From contig DATKBW010000121.1 in NCBI GenBank assembly GCA_035513575.1, positions 46,834 to 110,833 of the forward strand: a stretch of 64,000 nucleotides of DNA. Reading direction: 5' to 3'. Each line of letters starts with the position of its first letter. The stretch's first letter is position 1. Positions 50,107 through 59,142 of this stretch are shown piece by piece. The position numbers were made by a program, and so were the translations under genes. The DNA comes from JAHWKI01 sp035513575 (lineage in GTDB: Bacteria; Gemmatimonadota; Gemmatimonadetes; Longimicrobiales; RSA9). Below the pieces are notes generated by a model. The model saw only the letters and a list, made by a program, of their open reading frames with translations, was not told the DNA's origin and did no database searches.

Positions 50107-50125
50107 GCTCGGCCGCAGGCCGAGC
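50107..50125. repeat. Extragenic palindrome, 8-bp stem with GCA loop
   Basis: GCTCGGCC-GCA-GGCCGAGC, perfect 8-bp stem, 8 bases past the dapH stop codon on the minus strand and before the MgtC gene. Same design as the elements at 2697, 40636 and 40675. Terminator-like position; no U-run. Confidence 0.55.
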
Positions 50126-50132
50126 CCCCCTC

Positions 50133-50846
50133 CTACTCGTTCAACCGCCGCAGCTCCTTCAGCAGCCCCGTCTTGTCCTTCGTCTTCTGGTCCACCTGCT
50201 TGATCACCCGCGCCGGCTGCCCCGCCACCACGGTCATGGGCGGCACGTCCTGCGTCACCACCGCCCCCGCGGCCACCACCGAGCCCTTCCCCACCGTCGT
50301 CCCCTCCAGCACCACGGCGTTCGCGCCGATGAGCACGTCGTCCTCGATCACCACCGGCCGCGCGCTGGGCGGCTCCAGCACGCCCGCCAGCACCGCCCCC
50401 GCCCCGATGTGGCAGTTCTTCCCCACCAGCGCCCGCGCCCCGACGACGCAGTTCATGTCCAGCATCGTCCCATCCCCCACCACCGCGCCGATGTTGACCA
50501 CCGCGCCCATCATCCCGATCACGTGCTCCCCGATCTCGGCTCCCTCCCGGATCATGCACCCCGGCTCGATGCGCGCGTTGACCGGCTTCAGGTCCAGGAG
50601 CGGGATCGCCGAGTTGCGGCGGTCGTTCTCCAGGTGGTGGTACAGCACGTTGGACGCGCTTTCCAGCGCCGCCCGCACCTGGTCCCATTCGCCGATCAGG
50701 ATCGTCGTCCCCTCGCCCGCCGGGAACACCATCACGTCCTCCCCCACGCCCTCCACATCCAGGGGCCCCTCGTGGCGGACGTGGACGGTCACGGGCGTCT
50801 TCTTCCGCGCGTTCGCGATGATGTCCCGGATCTCTTGGTAGTCCAT
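50133..50846 (-). CDS. dapH: Tetrahydrodipicolinate N-acetyltransferase
   Basis: 237 residues, left-handed beta-helix acyltransferase. N-terminal MDYQEIRDIIANARKKTPVTVHV and DVMVFPAGEGTTILIGEWDQV are typical of the DapH type; hexapeptide repeats run from about 100 (PGCMIREGAEIGEHVIGMMGAVV, GDGTMLDMNCVVGARALVG) to VVAGQPARVIKQVD. It makes N-acetyl-L-2-amino-6-oxopimelate, so the acetylase branch of lysine/DAP synthesis is used rather than the succinylase one. ATG at 50846. Next to dapB and dapA on the same strand. Confidence 0.93.
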   Translation of the reverse strand: MDYQEIRDIIANARKKTPVTVHVRHEGPLDVEGVGEDVMVFPAGEGTTILIGEWDQVRAALESASNVLYHHLENDRRNSAIPLLDLKPVNARIEPGCMIREGAEIGEHVIGMMGAVVNIGAVVGDGTMLDMNCVVGARALVGKNCHIGAGAVLAGVLEPPSARPVVIEDDVLIGANAVVLEGTTVGKGSVVAAGAVVTQDVPPMTVVAGQPARVIKQVDQKTKDKTGLLKELRRLNE

Positions 50847-50890
50847 GGTGTCAGCGGTCGGAGTTCGGATTTCAGGTTTCGGATTCGGTG

Positions 50891-51688
50891 TCAGTGCAGG
50901 CCGAGCACGTCGGCCATGGCGTACTTCCCGGGCTCCCGCCCGGCCAGCCACCGTGCGGCCACCAGCGCCCCCTCGGCGAAGAGGTCGCGGCTGCTCGCGG
51001 CGTGGCGGATCGCGATCCGCTCCCGGGCGCCCAGGAAGTGCACCGCGTGCTCGCCGACGACGTCGCCCCCACGCAGCGCGTGGATCCCGATCTCGCCGGC
51101 GGGGCGCTCCCCCGTCCGTCCGCTCCGGCCGTCGGTGCGCACGTCGTCCAGCGCGACGCCCCGCCCTGCGGCCGCGGCCTTCGCCAGCGCAAGCGCCGTC
51201 CCGCTGGGCGCGTCGGCCTTGCGGCGGTGGTGCGCCTCGACCACCTCGATGTCGTACTCCTCCCCCGGCAGCGCGCGGGCGGCGCGCTCCACCAGCTCCA
51301 GGAGCAGGTTGACGCCCACGGAGAAGTTGGCCGCCACCAGCACCGCCGCGCGGCCGGCGAGCGTGTCGAGGCGGCGCTCCAGGTCGTCGCCGAGGCCGGT
51401 GGTCCCCACCAGCAGCGCCTTCCCCGCCAGGTCATCGCCGTAGCGGTCGAGGATCGCCGCGAGCTGCTCGGGCGCGGAGAAGTCGATGACCGCGTCCGCC
51501 CGGCGGAGCATCTCGCCGCACGCGTCGGCGGCCACGATCTCGGGGTAGCCCAGCGCCGCGGCGCCCTCCGGCGGCATGTCCGGAGCGATGCCGCCCAGGG
51601 CGCGGAGGTCCTCGGCCTCTCCGATGAGGCGCCCCAGCGCCCGCCCCATGCGCCCCGTCGCTCCGGAGACGACCAGGTCCAGCGCCAT
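50891..51688 (-). CDS. dapB: 4-hydroxy-tetrahydrodipicolinate reductase
   Basis: 265 residues. Rossmann start DLVVSGATGRMGRALGRLI; AVIDFSAPEQL; VGTTGLGDD; the active-site block EVVEAHHRRKADAPSGTALALA (EaHHxxKxDAPSGTA); FAEGALVAARWLAGREPGKYAMADVLGL at the end. Reduces the dapA product with NAD(P)H. ATG at 51688 overlaps the dapA stop (ATGA). Second enzyme of the DAP pathway in the cluster dapA-dapB-dapH. Confidence 0.96.
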   Translation of the reverse strand: MALDLVVSGATGRMGRALGRLIGEAEDLRALGGIAPDMPPEGAAALGYPEIVAADACGEMLRRADAVIDFSAPEQLAAILDRYGDDLAGKALLVGTTGLGDDLERRLDTLAGRAAVLVAANFSVGVNLLLELVERAARALPGEEYDIEVVEAHHRRKADAPSGTALALAKAAAAGRGVALDDVRTDGRSGRTGERPAGEIGIHALRGGDVVGEHAVHFLGARERIAIRHAASSRDLFAEGALVAARWLAGREPGKYAMADVLGLH

Positions 51689-52584
51689 CAGGCCCGCGGC
51701 TCGAGCCCGGCGTCCGCGGCCGCCTTCACCAGAGGCTTCCACTCGGCGTTGGTCAGCGGCACCAGCGGCAGCCGGACCGACCCGACGTCGAAGCCCAGCC
51801 ACCCCACCAGCGCCTTCACCGGGATCGGGTTCGACACCGCGAACAGCTCCCGGATCAGCGGGATGTAGCGGAGCTGGAGCGCCGTCGCCGTGGCGGTCTC
51901 GCCCTTCAGGTAGGCGTGCACCATCCGGCTCGTGTCCTTCGGCGCAATGTTCCCCAGCACGCTGATCACACCCTGCCCCCCCAGCGACAGGATCGGCAGC
52001 ACCTGGTCGTCGTTCCCGCTCCACAGCGCGATCCGGTCCCCCACCAGCGACGCCAGCACCGCGACCTGCGACAGGTCACCGCACGCCTCCTTGATCCCGA
52101 CGACCCGCTCGTCCTCCGCCAGCTCCGCCACCGTTTCCGGCGCGATCCCCACCGCCGTCCGGCCCGGGACGTTGTAGAGCACGGCCGGCAGCTCAGCGGC
52201 GTCCATGACCGCCCGGAAGTGCGCCACCAGCCCCCGCTGCGGCGGCTTGTTGTACGGCGGCGCGCTCAGCAGCACGGCATCCCCGCCGCCCTCCCTCGCC
52301 GCCCGGGCCAGCTCCGCCACCGCCGCCGTGTCGCTCCCGCCACAGCCGACGAGCACCGGCACCTCGCCGCCGTTCTCCGCGACCACCGCCTCCAGCGCGG
52401 ACCGCTGCTCCGCCGGCGACATGGTCGCCGCTTCCCCCGTCGACCCGTTCACCACCAGCGCATCCGTCCCCTCCTCCAGGTGGAAACGCACGAGCGCGCG
52501 CAGCACGGCGGCGTTCACGCCCCCATCGTCGAAGGGCGTCACCAGCGCCACACCGGAGCCCCGGAACAGCGGTTCTCTCGCCAT
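51688..52584 (-). CDS. dapA: 4-hydroxy-tetrahydrodipicolinate synthase
   Basis: 298 residues. Condenses pyruvate with aspartate semialdehyde. VALVTPFDDGGVN, LVVNGSTGEAATMSPAEQRSAL, LPAVLYNVPGRTAVG (Tyr of the proton relay) and VVGIKEACGDLSQV (Schiff-base Lys). ATG at 52584, 7 bases downstream of the zinc-ribbon gene's stop. Distinct from the aldolase at 46227, which lacks the YNVPGRT motif. Confidence 0.97.
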   Translation of the reverse strand: MAREPLFRGSGVALVTPFDDGGVNAAVLRALVRFHLEEGTDALVVNGSTGEAATMSPAEQRSALEAVVAENGGEVPVLVGCGGSDTAAVAELARAAREGGGDAVLLSAPPYNKPPQRGLVAHFRAVMDAAELPAVLYNVPGRTAVGIAPETVAELAEDERVVGIKEACGDLSQVAVLASLVGDRIALWSGNDDQVLPILSLGGQGVISVLGNIAPKDTSRMVHAYLKGETATATALQLRYIPLIRELFAVSNPIPVKALVGWLGFDVGSVRLPLVPLTNAEWKPLVKAAADAGLEPRA

Positions 52585-52591
52585 CGCGCCC

Positions 52592-52882
52592 TTACGGGTT
52601 GTTCAGGTCGTACAGGTCCCCGGGCGTCACGTCGCCCGGCGGGTCGTTCGGCGCCAGGTCTCGCTCCGTGCTCTCCCGGAAATCGGACTGGACGTCATCC
52701 GGCGCGCCCGTGTCATCGAAACGGCGAAAGACCTTGTTGCCGCACTTCTCGCAGGTCAGGTCCTCCGGCGGCTCCTCCGCACCCTCGTACTGGTGCTCCC
52801 GGCCGCATTCGATGCAGACCAGCAGCATCACGCTCTCCGCCGCGCTCGCCAGCCGGTCCTCCCGCTCCTCGCTCCGCGCCAT
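52592..52882 (-). CDS. Small zinc-ribbon protein
   Basis: 96 residues. MLLVCIECGREHQYEG and DLTCEKCGNKVFRRFDD supply two CxxC pairs that would hold one zinc in a rubredoxin-like ribbon. A charged, disordered C-terminus (PPGDVTPGDLYDLNNP) follows. It starts at 52882 and ends 7 bp before dapA. No function is known; it is probably co-transcribed with dapA-dapB-dapH. Divergent from the phosphatase gene at 53061. Confidence 0.8.
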   Translation of the reverse strand: MARSEEREDRLASAAESVMLLVCIECGREHQYEGAEEPPEDLTCEKCGNKVFRRFDDTGAPDDVQSDFRESTERDLAPNDPPGDVTPGDLYDLNNP

Positions 52883-52966
52883 CTCGGACCTCCCTTCGGG
52901 GTGGGTTCCACTGCTGCCACCCGGGGCGCAAGATGTCTGCCCACGCGATCCGTTCGCGTGCCCGTG

Positions 52967-52996
52967 TTTACCGAACTCCCCTCGCGCGGCTACCTT
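52967..52996 (+). promoter_or_regulatory. Putative promoter (TTTACC-N18-TACCTT)
   Basis: TTTACC (52967-52972) and TACCTT (52991-52996), 18 bp apart, in the 178-bp divergent spacer. The -10 ends 65 bp before the phosphatase ATG. Same shape as the sites at 4971 and 53914. Confidence 0.4.
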
Positions 52997-53060
52997 CCCG
53001 CCTCGCCCGAGGGGCCCGGCCGGGACCCGCGGGGACCCGTACAGAATACCTCCACAGCCC

Positions 53061-53894
53061 ATGATCCGCACGGAAATGGACCCCACGCAGCTCCGCGACA
53101 TCGCCCTCGACGCCGCCCGCGTCGCCGCGGACGTCCACCGCCGCCACCTGGGGGAGGTGGACGTCTCGGAGTGGGGCGAGAAGGGCACCGCGGACTTCGT
53201 GACGCGCGTGGACCGTGAGGCGGAGGAGAAGGCCATGGCCCGCATCCGGGAGCGCTGCCCCGGCCACGACATCCTGGCCGAGGAGTCGACCGAGCTCGGC
53301 GACCCCGCCTCGATCCGCGCCCGCTTCGACGACGCCGAGTACCTCTGGATCCTGGATCCGCTCGATGGCACGACCAACTACCTGCACCGCTACCCCGCGT
53401 ACGCCGCCTCCCTCGCCGTCGCGCACCGGGGCGAGATCGTGGCCGGCGCCGTCGTCGACGGGACGACGGGCGCGGCATGGATGGCGTCGAAGGGCGGGGG
53501 GGCGTGGCGGGACGGCGAGCGGATCTCGGTGTCCCGGGTCGAGCAGCTGAAGCACGCCCTGATCGGCACCGGCTTCCCGTTCAAGGCGCTCCACCTGTTG
53601 CCCGCCTACCTCCGCCAGTTCGACGCCATCATCCGCCGGACTTCCGGGATCCGGCGAGGAGGGTCGGCGGCGCTGGACCTGTGCCACCTGGCCAGCGGCT
53701 GGCTGGACGGGTTCTGGGAGCTCTGGCTCGCGCCCTGGGACATCGCCGCCGGGACGCTCGTGATCCGCGAGGCCGGCGGGATCATCACCACCCTCGACGG
53801 CGACGACGACGTCCGGGCCGCCGGGCCCGTCCTCGCCGGCAACCCGACGGTGTACTGGATGCTGAAGGACCTGCTGGAGGCGGAACTGGGGTAG
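53061..53894 (+). CDS. Inositol-monophosphatase-family phosphatase
   Basis: 277 residues. Mg2+-dependent sugar phosphatase fold: TADFVTRVDREAEEKAM, DILAEESTELGD (E-E), LWILDPLDGTTNYLHRYPAYAASLAV (DPLDGTTN metal site), GSAALDLCHLASGWLDGFWELWLAPWDIAAGTLVIREAGG (WDxAA). Hydrolyses myo-inositol-1-phosphate or related phosphates (histidinol phosphate or fructose bisphosphate members exist), so the substrate is open. ATG at 53061; a second in-frame ATG lies at 53076. Confidence 0.94.
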   Translation: MIRTEMDPTQLRDIALDAARVAADVHRRHLGEVDVSEWGEKGTADFVTRVDREAEEKAMARIRERCPGHDILAEESTELGDPASIRARFDDAEYLWILDPLDGTTNYLHRYPAYAASLAVAHRGEIVAGAVVDGTTGAAWMASKGGGAWRDGERISVSRVEQLKHALIGTGFPFKALHLLPAYLRQFDAIIRRTSGIRRGGSAALDLCHLASGWLDGFWELWLAPWDIAAGTLVIREAGGIITTLDGDDDVRAAGPVLAGNPTVYWMLKDLLEAELG

Positions 53895-53913
53895 ACCGTG
53901 CGGGCCCCCTCGG

Positions 53914-53942
53914 TTTCCCCGATCCGCGCCCGGGCCTACATT
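53914..53942 (+). promoter_or_regulatory. Putative promoter (TTTCCC-N17-TACATT)
   Basis: TTTCCC (53914-53919) and TACATT (53937-53942), 17 bp apart, 33 bp before the ATG of the propeller protein. Third member of the shared promoter-like pattern. Confidence 0.42.
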
Positions 53943-53975
53943 GCCGCTCCTCACCAGCGACCCGGACCCGTACCG

Positions 53976-56906
53976 ATGCAGATCACCGCCGCCGTCCGCC
54001 CCTGTATCGCCATGCTGCTGTGCGCCTGGCTGCCGACAGCAACCGACGCCCAGACCGCCCGAAGCGCCGTCCCGCAGCGCTACGCCGCGGTGACCTTCCG
54101 CGAGATCGGCCCCGCCGTCACCGGCGGCCGCCTCCACGACGTCGAGGCCTACCCCTTCGACCCGGCTACCGTCTTCGTTGCCGCGGCCTCCGGCGGGATC
54201 TGGAAGTCCACCAACCACGGCACCACCTGGCGCCCCGTCTTCGACGACCAGGGCACCAGCACCTTCGGCGACCTGGCCATCGCGCCCTCCGACCCGAGCG
54301 TCCTCTACGCCGGGACCGGCGAGCAGAACAACCGGCAGAGCACGTCCTGGGGCGACGGCGTCTACCGCTCCGACGACGCCGGCGAGACCTGGCGTCACGT
54401 CGGGCTCGACGGGACCCGTCACATCGGCCGCGTCCGCGTGCATCCGGGCGACGCGGATGTCGCCTGGGTCGCGGCCCTGGGCAACCTGTGGGCGCCGTCC
54501 GCGGAGCGCGGCGTCTTCCGCACGCGGGACGGCGGCCGGAGCTGGGAGAAGGTCCTCTTCGTCGACACCCTGACCGGCGCCGTCGACCTCGCCCTGGACG
54601 CCTGCGACCCCGGCACCCTCTACGCCGCCACGTACCAGCGCCTGCGCAGGACGTGGGGGTTCAACGGCGGCGGGCCGGGCAGCGGGATCTGGCGCAGCCG
54701 GGATGGCGGCGGCACCTGGGAGCGCCTGCGGAACGGCCTCCCGGCTGGTGACATGGGCCGCATCGGGATCGCCGCGGCCGGCAACGCGTGCGGCGTCCTC
54801 AACGCCATAGTGGAGCACGCGGACGCCCCCGGCGTCTATCGGAGCGAGGATGGGGGGACGACGTGGCGTCGCATGAGCGATCGGAACATCCGGCCCATGT
54901 ACTACAGCCACATCTACGTCGACCCCACGGACGCCGACCGCGTCTACACGCTGGCCACGTACTCCGGCCGGAGCGAGGACGGCGGCGTCACGTGGACGGA
55001 CGTGTCCGGCCGCCTGGTCTACGACGTGGGCGTGCACAGCGACCACCACGCCATGTGGATCGACCCCCGCAACCCCGAGCACTACTACCTGGCGGGGGAC
55101 GGGGGGCTGTACGAGACCTTCGACCGCGGCGCCACGTACCGCCGCCTCAACAACATCCCCGTCGCGCAGGCGTACGCCATCGGCGTGGACATGCGCGATC
55201 CCTATCACGTCTACGTCGGCCTCCAGGACAATCATTCCTGGCTCGGCCCCTCGGCCACCCGGCACTGGGCGGGGATCCTGGGCGACGACTGGCGGCAGAC
55301 CGGGTTCAGCGACGGGATGTACCAGCAGCCGGACCCCACCGACCACCGCATCCTGTACTCCAACAACGAGTTCGGCGGCTACAACCGCGTGGACACCGGG
55401 ACCGGGGACCGCGTCGAGATCAGCCCGGTCCCGCCCGAGGGGGAGCCCGACTACCGGTTCGACTGGGTCGCGCCGAGCCTCCTCTCCCGCCACGACCCCG
55501 CCGTGTTCTACGCCGGCGGGAACCGGCTCTTCATCTCGCGGGACCGGGGCGCCTCCTGGTCCCGCACCGGCGACCTGAGCCGCGCCATCGACCGCGACAC
55601 GCTCGTCCTCATGGGCGTCCGCGGCGCCGACATCACGATCTCCCGCAACGACGGCACGGCCAGCTACGGCGAGATCACCACACTCGCCGAGTCCCCCCTG
55701 GATCCGGCCATCCTCTGGGTCGGCACCGACGATGGGAACGTCCAGCTCTCCCGCGACGGGGGCGCCTCCTGGACGAACGTGGCGGCGAACGTCCGCGGCG
55801 TCCCTGACGGCACGTACGTCAGCCGCGTCCTGGCCTCCCGCGGCGCGCCCGGCGCCGCCTACGCCACGTTCGACGCCCACCGCGATGGCGACTTCCGCCC
55901 CTACGCCTTCCGCACCCCCGACTTCGGGCGGACGTGGACGCCCATCGTGGCGGGGCTGGACGGGGCGGGCTCCGTGAACGTCATCGCGGAGCACCCCGAC
56001 GATCCGCGCGTCCTCTTCCTCGGCACCGAGCACGCGCTGTGGCTCTCGACGGATGGCGGCGCGGCCTGGCACCGGTTCGGCGCCAACCTCCCCACCACGC
56101 TCTACGACGACGTCGTCGTCCACCCCCGCGAGAAGGACCTCGTGGTCGGGACCCACGGCCGCGGGATCTGGATCCTCGAGGACGCCGGCTTCCTCGCGAA
56201 CCCGGCGCCCGACGCGTTTGCCGCCCCCGCCCACCTCTTCCCCGTCCGACGGGCCACGCTCCACCAGTACTGGAAGGATACCTCGTACCGCGGCATGGAC
56301 TGGTGGAACGGCGAGAACCCGCCCTGGGGGGCCATCCTCACCTACCACCTGGCCCGTCCCGCGCCGGACGCCCGCATGGTCATCCGGCGCGGCGGCGAGA
56401 CGGTGCGGACGCTGGCGCTGGACGGGACGCCGGGGGTGGTCCACCGCGTCGTCTGGGATCTCCGCCACCCGCCGGTGGACTCGGGCGATGTCCGGACCGA
56501 CCTGGCCCGCCCCATCGGACCGCGCGGCCCGTTCGTCTCGCCCGGCACGTACCAGGTCACGCTGGAGGCGGGCGGCGCCCGCTCGACCCGTGACCTCCTG
56601 GTCCGCGGCGATCCCGCGATGCCCATGATCTCCGCGGCCGACTACCGCGCCCGGGAGGCCTTTCTCCTGGCCGTCCAGGAGCTCCAGCGCCGCGCCTCCG
56701 CCGCCATGGACGGGGCCGCTCCGCGGGTGCGCCGCGACCTGGGCACCCTGCGCCGGGATGCTTCCCGCCTCTTCGGCGAGCTGGACGGCGGCAGCGTGCA
56801 GCCCGGGACGCTGTTCCCGCCGACGCGGCAGCAGCGGGACCGCCTCGCGGCGCTCCAGGCCCGCCTCGATGGGCTGGAGCGAACCGCAGATCCCGACACG
56901 GTGTAG
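53976..56906 (+). CDS. Secreted VPS10/BNR-repeat beta-propeller protein
   Basis: 976 residues with a signal peptide (PCIAMLLCAWLPTATDAQ). Repeated sortilin/BNR blades: GIWKSTNHGTTWRPV, GVYRSDDAGETWRHVG, GVFRTRDGGRSWEKVLF, GIWRSRDGGGTWERL, GVYRSEDGGTTWRRM, RLFISRDRGASWSRTGD, NVQLSRDGGASWTNVA, ALWLSTDGGAAWHRFGANLP. About two propellers are expected (residues 30-720). The C-terminal part (MVIRRGGETVRTLALDGTPGVVHRVVW...) is an Ig-like/FlgD-like fold with a helical end. Such exported proteins are common in Gemmatimonadota and Bacteroidota, with roles unknown or in glycan binding. ATG at 53976 (start at 53898 is too early for a signal). 10 bp before the PBP gene. Confidence 0.88.
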   Translation: MQITAAVRPCIAMLLCAWLPTATDAQTARSAVPQRYAAVTFREIGPAVTGGRLHDVEAYPFDPATVFVAAASGGIWKSTNHGTTWRPVFDDQGTSTFGDLAIAPSDPSVLYAGTGEQNNRQSTSWGDGVYRSDDAGETWRHVGLDGTRHIGRVRVHPGDADVAWVAALGNLWAPSAERGVFRTRDGGRSWEKVLFVDTLTGAVDLALDACDPGTLYAATYQRLRRTWGFNGGGPGSGIWRSRDGGGTWERLRNGLPAGDMGRIGIAAAGNACGVLNAIVEHADAPGVYRSEDGGTTWRRMSDRNIRPMYYSHIYVDPTDADRVYTLATYSGRSEDGGVTWTDVSGRLVYDVGVHSDHHAMWIDPRNPEHYYLAGDGGLYETFDRGATYRRLNNIPVAQAYAIGVDMRDPYHVYVGLQDNHSWLGPSATRHWAGILGDDWRQTGFSDGMYQQPDPTDHRILYSNNEFGGYNRVDTGTGDRVEISPVPPEGEPDYRFDWVAPSLLSRHDPAVFYAGGNRLFISRDRGASWSRTGDLSRAIDRDTLVLMGVRGADITISRNDGTASYGEITTLAESPLDPAILWVGTDDGNVQLSRDGGASWTNVAANVRGVPDGTYVSRVLASRGAPGAAYATFDAHRDGDFRPYAFRTPDFGRTWTPIVAGLDGAGSVNVIAEHPDDPRVLFLGTEHALWLSTDGGAAWHRFGANLPTTLYDDVVVHPREKDLVVGTHGRGIWILEDAGFLANPAPDAFAAPAHLFPVRRATLHQYWKDTSYRGMDWWNGENPPWGAILTYHLARPAPDARMVIRRGGETVRTLALDGTPGVVHRVVWDLRHPPVDSGDVRTDLARPIGPRGPFVSPGTYQVTLEAGGARSTRDLLVRGDPAMPMISAADYRAREAFLLAVQELQRRASAAMDGAAPRVRRDLGTLRRDASRLFGELDGGSVQPGTLFPPTRQQRDRLAALQARLDGLERTADPDTV

Positions 56907-56915
56907 GAGCCTGCC

Positions 56916-59135
56916 ATGAGATTACCGACCTGGGGGAGCTGGAAGCGCGGCTTTCTCGCCATCGGGGGACTGGTCGTCGTGGGCCTCGCGGGCGGCGCGG
57001 CCGGCGGCGCCATCGGCGCGTGGCGGACGGTGTGCTACGACTGCCCCTCCATCGCCCAGCTCTATACCTGGGAGCCGCGGCAGTCCACGAAGATCCTGAG
57101 CGCGGACGGGGCAATCCTGGACGAGCTGGCGCTGGAGCGGCGGACGCCAGTGGAGATCGACAGCCTCCCCGACCACGTCCCGAACGCCTTCGTCGCCATC
57201 GAGGACAAGCGCTTCTACCGGCACCCGGGCTACGACGTCCGGGGCTATCTCCGGGCGGTGAAGAACCTGGTCACCAAGCGCCGCATCGAGGGGGGCGGGA
57301 GCACCATCACGCTCCAGCTCGCGCGGCACATGTTCATCGAGGAGCTCGGCTTCGACCAGTCGTTCCGTCGCAAGCTCAAGGAGCTCCACGTCGCCATGGA
57401 CCTCGAGCGGGTCTACTCGAAGGACCAGATCCTCCAGGCCTACATCAACCAGGTCAACTACGACCAGGGGTGGTACGGCATCGAGTCCGCGGCCCAGAAC
57501 TATTTCGGCAAGAGCGCCCCGGAGCTGAACCCGGCGGAAGCCGCCACTCTCGCCGGGGTCATCAACCTCCCGGCGTATTACAACCCCCTGAAGCACCCGG
57601 AGCGCTCCCGCCAGCGGCGCGACCTGATCCTGCGGCTCATGGCGAACCAGGGCTACATCCCCCGGGCCGAGCTCGCCCACTGGCAGTCGCAGCCGGTCCC
57701 GGAGCGGCGGGCCGAGAGCGACGGAGGCCAGATCGCGCCCTACTTCGTCGAGTGGGTGCGCACGATCCTGGATGACCGCTTCGGCGCGGACCTGTACAGC
57801 AAGGGCTATCGCGTCTACACGACGCTGGATATCGGGCTCCAGAAACGGGCCCAGGAAGCCATGGAGCGAGGGTGGCGGCGCGTCGAATCCGTGCCCGGCT
57901 ACGCACACCCGCGCTACGGCGACGAGGCCGGGTCCGACCGCCCCGCGCCCGCCGGCTCCACCCCCTACCTCCAGGGCAGCCTGATCGCCCTCGACCCCGC
58001 CACCGGGGACGTCAAGGCGCTCATCGGCGGCCGTGACATCCGCGACTCCAAGTTCAACCGGGCCACACAGGCGCGCCGGCAGCCGGGGTCGGTGTTCAAG
58101 CCGTTCGTGTACACCGCCGCCATCGCCAGCGGGATCCCGCCCTCCCGGGTCATGCTGGACGCCCCGGTGAACCTCCAGATGTTCGACGGCAGCCGCTGGT
58201 CGCCCCGGAACTACACCAACGACTTCCGCGGCGAGATGACGCTCCGCAACGCGCTCCGGGTGTCCATCAACGTCATCGCCGTGAAGCTCGGGATGGAGGT
58301 CGGGCTCGAGACCGTGGCCCAGTACGCCCAGCGCATGGGCATCAGCACCGAGATCCCGCGCGTCCCGTCGCTCCCCATCGGCGTGCCGGACGTCCTCCTC
58401 ATCGACGTGGCCGAGGCGTACACCGCCTTCGCCAACCTCGGCGAGAAGGTGGAGCCCAGGGCGGTGCTGCGGGTCGAGGACTCCGAGGGGCGGGTCCTCT
58501 GGTCCACGGAGGTGGAGCGCGAGCGCGTCCTGGACGACAAGGTCGCCTACATCATGATCGACATGCTCAAGGACGTCGTGGACGCCGGCAGCGCGATGTC
58601 CATCCGGGACCCCGCGCGCGGCAACATCCCCGACACCCTCCCCGTCGCCGGAAAGACCGGGACCACGAACGACGGCTCCGATGTCTGGTTCGCCGGCTTC
58701 ACCCCCGACCTCCTGGCCATCGTCTGGCTCGGCTTCGACATGCGGACCCAGATCCTCCCGAACGCCGCCGGCGGCGTCTACGCGGCCCCGGTCTGGGCCG
58801 ATTTCGTCCGGCCCCTCTACTTCGGCGCGGGCGGTTCCGGCGGCGGGGAGCCGGCCGAGGCGGTGGAGGGTGCCGGTCCCCTCCGGTCCGTGCCCCCGGA
58901 CTGGATCGCCCCCGGCGGGCTCACCCGCCGGACCGTCGATTCCGAGAGCGGCAAGCTCGCCACCGAGTGGTGTCCCGTGGAGAGCCTGGAGGAGGAGATC
59001 TTCCTGCCGGGCACGGAGCCGACGGAGGCCTGCGACCTCCACTCCCCGGGGCTCTTCGGCCTGCCCCTCCGCGGCATCCCGCACGGCGCGGAGCCGATCC
59101 CCGACACCGTGCGGCCCGACACCATCCGGGACTAA
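56916..59135 (+). CDS. Bifunctional penicillin-binding protein 1A
   Basis: 739 residues. N-terminal anchor helix (about 12-36), glycosyltransferase (GT51) domain with FVAIEDKRFYRHPGYD (catalytic Glu96), EGGGSTITLQLARHMF and QILQAYINQVNYDQGWYGIE, then a transpeptidase with the nucleophile in GSVFKPFVYT (Ser392, Lys395), SIN (450-452) and VAGKTGTTNDG (Lys580). Polymerises and crosslinks peptidoglycan. A C-terminal 70-residue extension with two Cys (ATEWCPVES, TEACDLH) may form a disulfide. ATG at 56916. Likely co-transcribed with the propeller gene upstream. Confidence 0.95.
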   Translation: MRLPTWGSWKRGFLAIGGLVVVGLAGGAAGGAIGAWRTVCYDCPSIAQLYTWEPRQSTKILSADGAILDELALERRTPVEIDSLPDHVPNAFVAIEDKRFYRHPGYDVRGYLRAVKNLVTKRRIEGGGSTITLQLARHMFIEELGFDQSFRRKLKELHVAMDLERVYSKDQILQAYINQVNYDQGWYGIESAAQNYFGKSAPELNPAEAATLAGVINLPAYYNPLKHPERSRQRRDLILRLMANQGYIPRAELAHWQSQPVPERRAESDGGQIAPYFVEWVRTILDDRFGADLYSKGYRVYTTLDIGLQKRAQEAMERGWRRVESVPGYAHPRYGDEAGSDRPAPAGSTPYLQGSLIALDPATGDVKALIGGRDIRDSKFNRATQARRQPGSVFKPFVYTAAIASGIPPSRVMLDAPVNLQMFDGSRWSPRNYTNDFRGEMTLRNALRVSINVIAVKLGMEVGLETVAQYAQRMGISTEIPRVPSLPIGVPDVLLIDVAEAYTAFANLGEKVEPRAVLRVEDSEGRVLWSTEVERERVLDDKVAYIMIDMLKDVVDAGSAMSIRDPARGNIPDTLPVAGKTGTTNDGSDVWFAGFTPDLLAIVWLGFDMRTQILPNAAGGVYAAPVWADFVRPLYFGAGGSGGGEPAEAVEGAGPLRSVPPDWIAPGGLTRRTVDSESGKLATEWCPVESLEEEIFLPGTEPTEACDLHSPGLFGLPLRGIPHGAEPIPDTVRPDTIRD

Positions 59136-59142
59136 TGGGACA

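Noticed and set aside
52968..56468. A 1166-codon minus-strand frame opposite the propeller gene
   Set aside because: Composition is Val/Gly/Ala/Asp-biased without domains; the plus strand encodes clear BNR repeats with a signal peptide.
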